Assembly (NCBI GenBank): GCA_963969395.1
Contig: OZ017802.1
Location: 7,380,501-7,444,500 of the forward strand
Length of the DNA stretch: 64,000 bases
Source of the DNA: Pseudoscleropodium purum
Taxonomy: Eukaryota > Streptophyta > Bryopsida > Hypnales > Brachytheciaceae
Direction: 5' to 3'
The notes under the pieces were generated by a model that was given only the letters and a program-made list of their open reading frames with translations, was not told the origin of the DNA and made no database searches. A program made the translations under genes and the position numbers. Position 1 is the stretch's first letter, and every line of letters begins with the position of its first letter. Below are positions 56,448 through 64,000 of this stretch, piece after piece.

Positions 56448-58679
56448 AGATTAATATCCTAAAGGATTGAAGAGGTATCAATTATTTTTAACAAGTGAAA
56501 AAACAATATAATAAGATTTTATTTTTCTAAAGAATTTTGAATATGTTTTTAAAGAATTTTCCTCACATCCAAAAGTGCTACACTTGAAACCCTCAAACCC
56601 AAAAGAAAGCACATCCATTCCAACATGTATCTTAGCACATATCCCAATACATATTCCAATATGTATATGTATCCATATAAATACCTACATATCCACATAT
56701 CCATATTTTTGGAGATCACCAAGTGGGGTGGGGGTTCATAATTTTTATTAAAAAAAATGAATGACTCTAATTGCAAAAATGATTGCAAATATTTTGGTAA
56801 TTTTAAGCTTTGAATTGAAATCACTATGAATCTTAGAAGCTGACAACTGGTCCAAACCCATAGCCAACATGTAAAGTCTTCCAATTACAATCATTCAAGA
56901 ACAACTTTCCACTCACTACTTTGGAACATATGCAATGACTTGATTAGTCCCAACTTTGAATAGGAAAAAAACAAACATTCAAAGCTTTGGTTGAAAATTT
57001 TTCCAACCTTCATTGAAAATAGTGCACTCTAGAGGTTGGGTATGGGTCTACCATACCTTACCTTGTGTGAAATTGTTTTCATACCTTCTGACACCCTAAA
57101 GTAAATTCTGACTCCGAACTTGCAACTTACACACATGTACTAACTCTCCACTAATTTGGTTTTCAAACCATTCAAACGCTGTGAGTTCAACCATACACAA
57201 ACTGTGAGCAGAGATAAATGTATGAGGGGCACTCTGTACTTCAAAAACATGAGAAAGCAGCAGGCATGCCTGGGTCTATTCGAAGTTATCAAAAGAGTAC
57301 ATAGAACCTGTTATAGCTAAAGATTTAATCGAAGCATCAACCAGGGAAAATATGCATGACCTATGCACAACCAAACTGATCTAACAAAAAGATGACACAG
57401 TCGATAACAGTGCTGGTACAATGACGTGACTTATTTAACTCCCCTAATTTGGGTTCAGAAGAAGTATACTTGTATACTAGCTGGTACAAAGACAATGACA
57501 CAATGACATGACTTGTACAATTTCCCTAATTTGAGCTCAGAAATAAAGTTTACTTGCAGAAAGGGCGACTCTCACAATGATCCTCTTAGTGAAACATAGT
57601 CGTTACTTTTAAGTACAGATAACCCCACAACAGGCACCGAGAACTATCCAGCATGACCTACATCTCCAGCATAAGAGATTGAACCTGGTAACAAGCCTTG
57701 GATTTTTTTAATTATTGATATTTGTAATAGTATTTTGACGGAAGTGAGCATCACAACCGCTTTTGAACACAACTGCACCGATCTATACACTAGCAGTGTA
57801 CCTCACTATATATAACCTGTGACACCAAACAAATATGTACCTTGTACTGCAGATGACGTGATGAAAGTGACATGAATCTCCAGTGCAGAGTCCAAGAGAC
57901 TGATTTGTCTCCAACAGTCCAAGGGACATGTGAAGGTGCAGAAGCAGGATGTATAGACAGTGCGCTCCTTTTCGGAAGAGTCAAGTAAAATCAGTCCAAA
58001 AACTGGCCGCCCTCACACCGCCACCAACAAACCTTCATGGATTGAATGCTGCGGAGTGAAATTCAAAATTCTGCCCGCAAAACCCCAACATTATCTTTGT
58101 GAGAAAAACACACATTAAAGACTCCCTTGTCAAGAATTCTAGCTCCCACACAAGACCCCCATATTGGATATCCTACAAAGAAGATGCTATGCCAACCCGT
58201 TTTTTGAATCCTACTTGGGACACATGCAACCAATACCATTGAGGTTGAAGAATTCTACTTAGTAGAGAAAAGAAACCAATAGAAAATGACAAGCTGTCAA
58301 ATATATTACACAACCGTTCAAGAGCTAAAAAAGAACCTATTGTTTCAACTCAAAGTTTCAACTTAGAGTTACAAAGATAGAACAATACTCCAATTTGAGC
58401 AAGAAGACAACTCCATTTAGAACATCATACAATTATGACTTCTTGCCAATTCCCCAAAGCTAACTTGATTAAAGTTGAAAAATTAAAATACAACTTACAA
58501 AAAGACCTAACAAGTGTTGAGGAGTGAGGGAAAAAAAGAGGGACGACACACCATTACTTATAGAAAAACACTTAATAATCATATATTTAACTAGTGTACA
58601 GACCCTAATCAATATGTCAATATGTCAAAGAAGCAATTCTAGAACATCTCCCAATACAACTTTGACCCCTCGGAACTTT
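56448..58679. other. Intergenic DNA downstream of the aminopeptidase
   Basis: No gene supported. 56650-56700 holds short ATATCCA/ATACATAT repeats. From about 57000 to 58600 the composition is less AT-rich, but frames stay under 65 codons; part of it may be the 3' UTR or trailer of the minus-strand aminopeptidase. Confidence 0.35.
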
Positions 58680-58755
58680 AGCATATGATATCTTACCCTT
58701 TAGACCTTTAACATATGGTATCTTACCCTTCGTAACTTTAGCATATGGTATCCAA
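58680..58755. repeat. Short tandem repeat, about 31-bp unit
   Basis: GCATATGATATCTTACCCTT, ACATATGGTATCTTACCCTT and GCATATGGTATCC follow at roughly even spacing. Confidence 0.7.
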
Positions 58756-59001
58756 ATTTCAGTTGGAGACCTCTTCGATTTACCAACAAGAAACGCATGT
58801 GAAAATTGACCAATCTAATAATGGGAACTATGCTCAGCAGTAGAAGTGACTGATTTGGATGATGTCCATAACTTACAATACACGAGACAAATGACCGTAA
58901 CCAAAAAAATATTTCGCCGAGCAAGAAGAATAGAAATATAGCTCCATTGTACCTCAGCACTTGGTCATTCAACACAGAAGTGAACATCTGTGCCCAAACA
59001 T

Positions 59002-61002
59002 CTACGCCTTGCTCTTGTGCGAGACAACCCATTCCACCAGAGTGGCAACAGCAAACCCAGTGCCGCCAATCTTATCCTTCCAAACCGGCCCAGCAATGTC
59101 CAAATGCGCCCAAGGAATACTCTCATCTACAAAATGTTTCAAGAACAACGACGCGGTGATAGACCCGCCTGGACGGCCACCAGTATTCACCATATCCGCA
59201 ATGTTGGATTTCATCATCTCCCAGTAGCTGTCCTCCATGGGCATCCTCCACAGCTTCTCACCTCCTTTCTTCGACGCTGCTGACAGCTCCTCAGCAAGCG
59301 CATCAAAGGGAGTGAACATCCCTCCGATCTCATTCCCAAGGGCAATAATACAGGCACCGGTTAAAGTAGCCAGATCAACAATCTTGTCAACCTTCAATTT
59401 ACTCGCGTATACAAGCGCATCTGCCAATGTGAGCCTGCCTTCAGCGTCTGTGTTGTTCACCTCAATTGTCTTCCCGTTCGAAGCTGTCAGAATATCCCCC
59501 GGTCGCATACCTCCACCACTGATCATATTCTCACATGACGCAACGATGAAGTTCACTTCCACACCTGCAAATGGTGGTTCTACTCTTGGTTAAATATCGC
59601 CAGATTTTGCTATATTAACAGGGAATTCAAGGAAGATAACGCGATTATTTAGCCACATTTAAATGAGAATTTGTTGTAAACCGCTGCCCAAATAACAAAA
59701 GATTATGTAAAATTCGCCATAATTGGTAGCCTCAACGGAAGAAAAATTCTTGGAGCCACCCCAGTGAGAAATGAAAAATGAAAACGAAATCCTGCCTGCA
59801 GGTTTAATTGCGGCAATGGCTTTAGCGCATCCCAGTACAGCCGCTGCGCCTCCCATATCAAACTTCATGAGCTCGATCATGCTTCCCGGTCCCGTCTTGA
59901 TGTTATAGCCTCCACTATCAAATGTTAAACCCTTGCCCACAATCGCCAGCTTCGTCGTCACGGCGCCATTCGCAGCCGGCGAGTATTTCAAGTGGATGAA
60001 CTTGGGCGGATTCGTCGAGGCGGCGGAGACTCCCAGATACGCGCCCATCCCGAGCTTCTCGCACTCCTCCTTCTCCAAAATCTGGCACGTCATCACATCC
60101 GCGTGCTCCCCCGCAATCGCCTCGGCCTCCTCCGCCATTACACTCGGTAACAGCACATTCGCCGGCGCATTCACAAGCTGTTTCGCGAGGATCACCCCAA
60201 CTGATTGCTTCACCGTCTGCTCAATCAAAGGTTCCAACCCTGACCCTAACCCTAACACCTCCAATGTCTTCAACAGCGGCTTTTTAAACTCGCTCTTGAA
60301 CCGCATATCCTCAAACGACCCCAGAACCACCCCAGAAGTCACGGCCGTAATAGCCGCATCCCGATCCGCCACCGACTTCCCGTCCACAACAAAAGCTGCC
60401 GCAGACACAGCTTGCGCCGTCTTCGCGGCCCCCGCCACGCTCTCACCAAACGTCTTCCACACCTTACTACTCCCCGCCTCCTTCTTCCCTAACCCAACCA
60501 ACCCCACGCGCTTAAACCCCTTCCCACTCACGCGATGAAACGTCGACTGCCCAGCCTTCCCCTGAAAATCCTCCTCGCTCACAACTGCGCTCAACAACCC
60601 GTCCACAAGCGCATCCACATCAGCAAGCTCCCCATCGCGAAATTTCCCATTCTCAATACCCGCGCTCCCCTCGAACACTCCGATGACGAATAAATCGCCC
60701 TTCCAGCTCGCGGCGGAAGCGTTTTCGGGAGCAGTGACGGCGATCTCGGGCACCACGGGCGTCGCGGGCGCAGTTAAGCCGACCTCGGAGACTTGCGACG
60801 ATGCTTTCGTCATGGTGGAGGACTGCAAGCGTAAGTGAAATGTTTTGGGGATGAAAGAAAGGTCGCCCAAAGGGAAGAGCAAGCGGGGTGAGAATGCGAA
60901 GGGGACGAAGGGGCAGTGTGGGGGGCAGGCGGCGCGGCGCGTGACGGTGGCGGCGAGAATGCGAGACGGGCGCGGCAGAAGAAGGCCCAGGACGCGCACC
61001 AT
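59002..61002 (-). CDS. LAP: Leucyl aminopeptidase, peptidase family M17, 2 exons
   Basis: Exons are 61002-59796 and 59564-59002, giving 589 residues. The family hydrolyses N-terminal residues from peptides as a hexamer with two metal ions per site. Visible active-site elements: [10 protein letters not shown] (K357, D362), K369, KFDMGGAA (D382), and NTDAEGRL at 440-447 (D442, E444, R446), which correspond to the metal ligands and catalytic K and R of the family. The N-terminal macro-like domain spans roughly 95-270. The start has a good context (GCCATGG) and opens a basic, serine- and proline-rich, acid-poor leader typical of organelle import; M64 (MTKASSQ) could give a cytosolic form. Intron 1 (59565-59795) begins GC, not GT, and ends AG; no GT nearby keeps the frame. 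The C-terminus ([12 protein letters not shown]) is complete. Confidence 0.93.
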
Positions 61003-61121
61003 GGCGGGCTCTTGGGAAGGGGGAGACGGCGATAAGCGCACTCGCGGGGGAGGCAGCGGTTGTGGGTCTTGGGGGTTGGGGGCGAAGAGCCCACATTTTG
61101 ATTGTCCTTCGGCTTGCTTGG

Positions 61122-61928
61122 GATGAGATTTGGTAGGTTCCCCTACCACCGCCCACTCATTGCTGCTTATTTGCATTTCCACAATCACAATTTTTTTAGG
61201 GGTGATAAGCATACTTGTGTGGCACACTTGATGGCGATTGGAGGTAGATCTTTGGAATTGGAAGCAAATCCACATTTGCATTTTGCCTTTACTTGTTTGG
61301 AGAATTGAGAATGAAGTTTAGATGAGTTTTTTTACCACCACCCATCTATTTGAGCTCAATTGTATTTTCACAATTATAATTTTTTACAATTTCTCAAGGG
61401 TGATAAGTGCACTCACAGGTCACACTTGACAATAATTGGGGACAAGTCTTTGGGATTGGGGACAAAGCCACATTTGCCTTTTGCTTATTTGAGGAATTGG
61501 GGATGAAATTTAGTGGGTTCTCCTAATATTACCCATTTGAGCTCATTTGTATTTCTACAATCAACTCCACAACAAAGAATGTTCGTTTTGTACTTGCATA
61601 TGAGTGGGAATCATCAATTTTCAATTTGTTTTCAGTTTTTGAATTTTTAGGGGTGATTTTCATGAAGTTTTAAAGTGACTTTTAGAAGATTTTATCCCTT
61701 AATTTCTAATTCTAATTTCTACACATAGATGATAAAGTAAAGTCAAGAATGAACTCCCTCAACACACCATTAATTAACTCATTTATATTTTCATAATCTA
61801 AATTATAATGAAAAGTGTTGTTTTTCTTACCTACATGTATGCTAGGTGGAAATCATCCATTTAAAAAAAAATTGTGGAGATTTTTTAATTTTATGAAATT
61901 TTAAAGTCATAACTTAAGATATTAGTCC
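61122..61928. repeat. Tandem array upstream of the aminopeptidase, about 190-bp units
   Basis: Units begin at about 61122 (GATGAGATTTGGTAGGTTC), 61309 (GAATGAAGTTTAGATGAG) and 61502 (GATGAAATTTAGTGGGTTC), and a decayed unit follows near 61738. Each carries ACCACC.CCCA, GAGCTCA.TTGTATTT.CACAAT, GGGTGATAAG and CACACTTGA words. The first unit abuts the gene's leader, so promoter sequence overlaps the array. Frames across it are repeat artefacts. Confidence 0.75.
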
Positions 61929-62865
61929 TTAACCCCTAAAGGACCGAGGCCTTTTTTCTACCAAAAAAACACTAAAAACTGCCATTTCTATAGCAAAGAG
62001 TAAAAAAAAATTTAATTATTTTTTTTTCACATCTAACCATAGGATCTTACACCTCACTAATATAAAAAAGTGTGGAAAAAATTTCAGAATTTTGCACCGC
62101 ACAAATTGCAAGATATTTGTGTTTAAAGTGGAAAAAACAAGTTTTTCAGCACATAGCGGGACTGGATTTTTTGACTTTGAACATTTTTAACTGAAAATTT
62201 TTGCACTACAGAATTTTGAGCTTTAAATCTATATAGTGGAGAATTGAGTTGAAAGTTTGGGAAACAAAAAAGAAATTCAAAAAAACTTAATTTTCATTCT
62301 TAAAAAATTGTTAAGTAGAAGTAGGTATGAGATAGAAGGAAAATCTAAAATATTCATATATTTTAGATGGAATTAAAATGCATTGATTCCAATGGTGAGA
62401 TTGTTCTAGCAAGTAAAATAAACCATGAGAAATAAAAAAATTTGGAAAATTTGGAAAATTGCATTCAGAAATGAATCCTACAAGTTATTTTTTTCAAGAT
62501 GATGCTCTAACTACCCGAAAAACAAGAATGCCCATAACTTCTTCATAACAAATCCAAATGAAATGAATCAAAGCTTTTTGGATAGACAAAAATATAATCT
62601 ATAAGGTAATTTTTTATTTTTTTAAAATCAAATTTTTGCAAATTTTTTTTGCTGCCTAAACTACCTCCCATCCCCTCATTTGAGCTAATTTGGTCATAAC
62701 TATTGTTCCCACGCACCAATTGTGAAAAAATGATACTCTCTTAAAGCTTATCAGTTTTTCTATCTTTCAAAAAAGTATCAAAAAATCACGACAAAAATTC
62801 AGCCCGTAGGTACTTGCTTGAAATCCCATTTGTCCCCAAAGGAACAATGGTCCTTTAGGGGTTAA
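61929..62865 (+). mobile_element. TTAA-type element, B subfamily, 937 bp
   Basis: Starts TTAACCCCTAAAGGACC and ends GGTCCTTTAGGGGTTAA, a perfect 17-bp terminal inverted repeat that includes the TTAA. Full-length match to 16981-17945. It interrupts the 190-bp tandem array. Confidence 0.92.
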
Positions 62866-63260
62866 TCCCTCATTACTCAACCAATCAATTTATATATAAA
62901 TGACAAGGTAGATTCCCTTAACATTGTCTATTGTAGGTCATTTGTATTTCCATAATCTAAATTGTAATCAAAACCTTTTTTACTCACTATATGCAAGTGG
63001 GAATCGTTACTAATAAAAACATAAAAATATTTTCTTGAAAATTTCTATGAATTTTGTAAGTAGGAGCTAGAATATGCACACCCTGAATGCTTCAAACATT
63101 CATGTAATGGATGATTGGGTGAATTCTCCTAACATTGACTATTGTAACTTATATACATTTCTACAACCACAATGACAAAACATTTTTTGCATATATGATG
63201 CAAGAAAATATCATCAAATTTTAGAAAAATATAGATTAATTTTGAAATAAATTTTATAAT
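62866..63260. repeat. Continuation of the upstream tandem array, decayed
   Basis: AGATTCCCTTAACATTGTC...TTTGTATTTCCATAATC near 62910 and GTGAATTCTCCTAACATTG...ACATTTCTACAACCAC near 63118 match the unit phrase of 61122-61570. Confidence 0.55.
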
Positions 63261-63689
63261 TTTCATAGTCCGTGATTACTAGCAATCACATTCTAAGAGG
63301 CCAAAACTTAGAGAGCCATGAAAGCAAATATGATTGCTAGTCATATTTTGGTCTTGTATTTGACACATTTATAGTATATGCCCTACGCTAATACCAAAGT
63401 GCTTCATAGGGGATAATAGAGAATATGTTTGGAGAACACTTAGTCATATTTTCATTGCAGTCATATTTTGTTATCATATTTTTATAGTAGTCACTTTTCT
63501 TCTTTTAGACAACTTGAAGAAAATGTGGGACAAACCGTTGGTTTAGTATTTTGAAACTCTAGTTGTTGATTATTTGCAATCCTAGATGCCATCTCTTTAG
63601 GATTTTGATATTGTTAATTTTAGAAGGATGCAATCCTATCACCAAGGTAGGCTATAAAAAATTATCCAATTCTTGGATCATTTGGAAAA
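63261..63689. other. Intergenic DNA, nothing recognised
   Basis: AT-rich without a frame or repeat end. Confidence 0.4.
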
Positions 63690-63828
63690 ATTTCAGCCCT
63701 CAAAAGGGCTACAAGTTTTGAACCCCCCACCCCCCGGTGCAATTAGACAGAAATTCAATAGTTCTTTATTTTTTAATGAGCGTTATTGATGTGGCCCTGA
63801 TGTGGCACAAGTAGTGCCACATCATCAG

Positions 63829-63879
<51 letters not shown>

Positions 63880-63985
63880 TAATTAATTAATTAATTAATT
63901 AATTAAAAAAATTTGTATTTGCACCGCATGGCACCAAAAAAGGGATCCTTAACGGCCCTCCCTAGGATTCAGATTTTTTGTAATG
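63690..63985. mobile_element. Relative of the GGGCT/CATTAGAAGA MITE with microsatellite
   Basis: CAGCCCTCAAAAGGGCTAC at the left and AACGGCCCTCCCTAGGATT at the right, with GATGTGGCACAAGTAGTGCC in the middle, follow the pattern of 1765 and 14943. An (ATT)n run followed by (TTAA)n occupies 63830-63905. Confidence 0.5.
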
Positions 63986-64000
63986 GAATAGGTTCATTCC

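Noticed and set aside
60236..60260. CCCTAACCCTAA-like telomere-type repeat
   Set aside because: It lies inside the conserved aminopeptidase coding exon and is only two or three units; it is a chance result of codon use.
59933..60538. 201-codon plus-strand frame
   Set aside because: Antisense shadow of aminopeptidase exon 1, open because that exon is GC-rich.
61003..61281. N-terminal extension of the aminopeptidase frame to 61281
   Set aside because: The extra residues come from the 190-bp tandem repeat and an AT-rich leader, while the ATG at 61002 has a good context and starts a typical transit peptide.
1..64000. CRISPR array, operons, rRNA or tRNA genes
   Set aside because: No regularly spaced identical short repeats with unique spacers, no bacterial-type gene packing, and no cloverleaf or rRNA sequence noticed; the spliced genes mark it as eukaryotic.

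Overview
The window looks like nuclear DNA of a land plant. The evidence is two recognisable plant housekeeping-type genes with short spliceosomal introns, GC-rich coding exons set in very AT-rich intergenic DNA, and a dense load of small non-autonomous DNA transposons. I cannot place the species. The compact gene structures and lack of visible LTR retrotransposons would fit a non-seed plant, but this is a guess. No prokaryotic operon, CRISPR array, rRNA or tRNA was seen.

Three genes can be supported. (1) 4969-9412, plus strand, four exons: a 414-residue FAD-dependent monooxygenase-like oxidoreductase of the plant family that includes Arabidopsis At5g11330. It sits in a decayed tandem duplication: a roughly 215-bp direct repeat flanks it, and two broken copies of its 3' end lie downstream (9589-9707 and about 12885-13230). 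(2) 21369-22759, minus strand, four exons: a 294-residue protein I do not recognise, with an acidic serine-rich tract, a basic nuclear-localisation-like motif and a C-terminal coiled coil. (3) 59002-61002, minus strand, two exons joined by what appears to be a GC-AG intron: a 589-residue M17 leucyl aminopeptidase with a likely organelle transit peptide. These genes show no functional link to each other.

The rest is mostly repeats. The dominant theme is a superfamily of roughly 0.6-1 kb AT-rich elements that begin TTAACCCCTAAA and end TTTAGGGGTTAA, apparently with TTAA as the duplicated target. About fifteen copies or fragments in several subfamilies are visible (542, 14295, 16981, 25435, 31296, 33354/33497, 34320, 37627, 40889, 41835, 42314, 44450, 48971, 53279, 54720, 55627 and 61929). 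None carries a visible transposase. TTAA targets with CCC...GGG termini recall piggyBac or Kolobok elements, which would be noteworthy in a land plant. Smaller MITE-like families (CATTAGAAGA ends, CACTA-like ends, long foldbacks) are inserted among and inside them.

Several GC-richer islands (3370-3560, 15480-16930, 18090-19560, 27140-27600, 28240-30190, 39300-40320, 47100-48500) hold overlapping short open frames without recognisable domains. Some share blocks with one another, including an exact 21-bp sequence at three loci. They look like captured or decayed gene fragments rather than intact genes.
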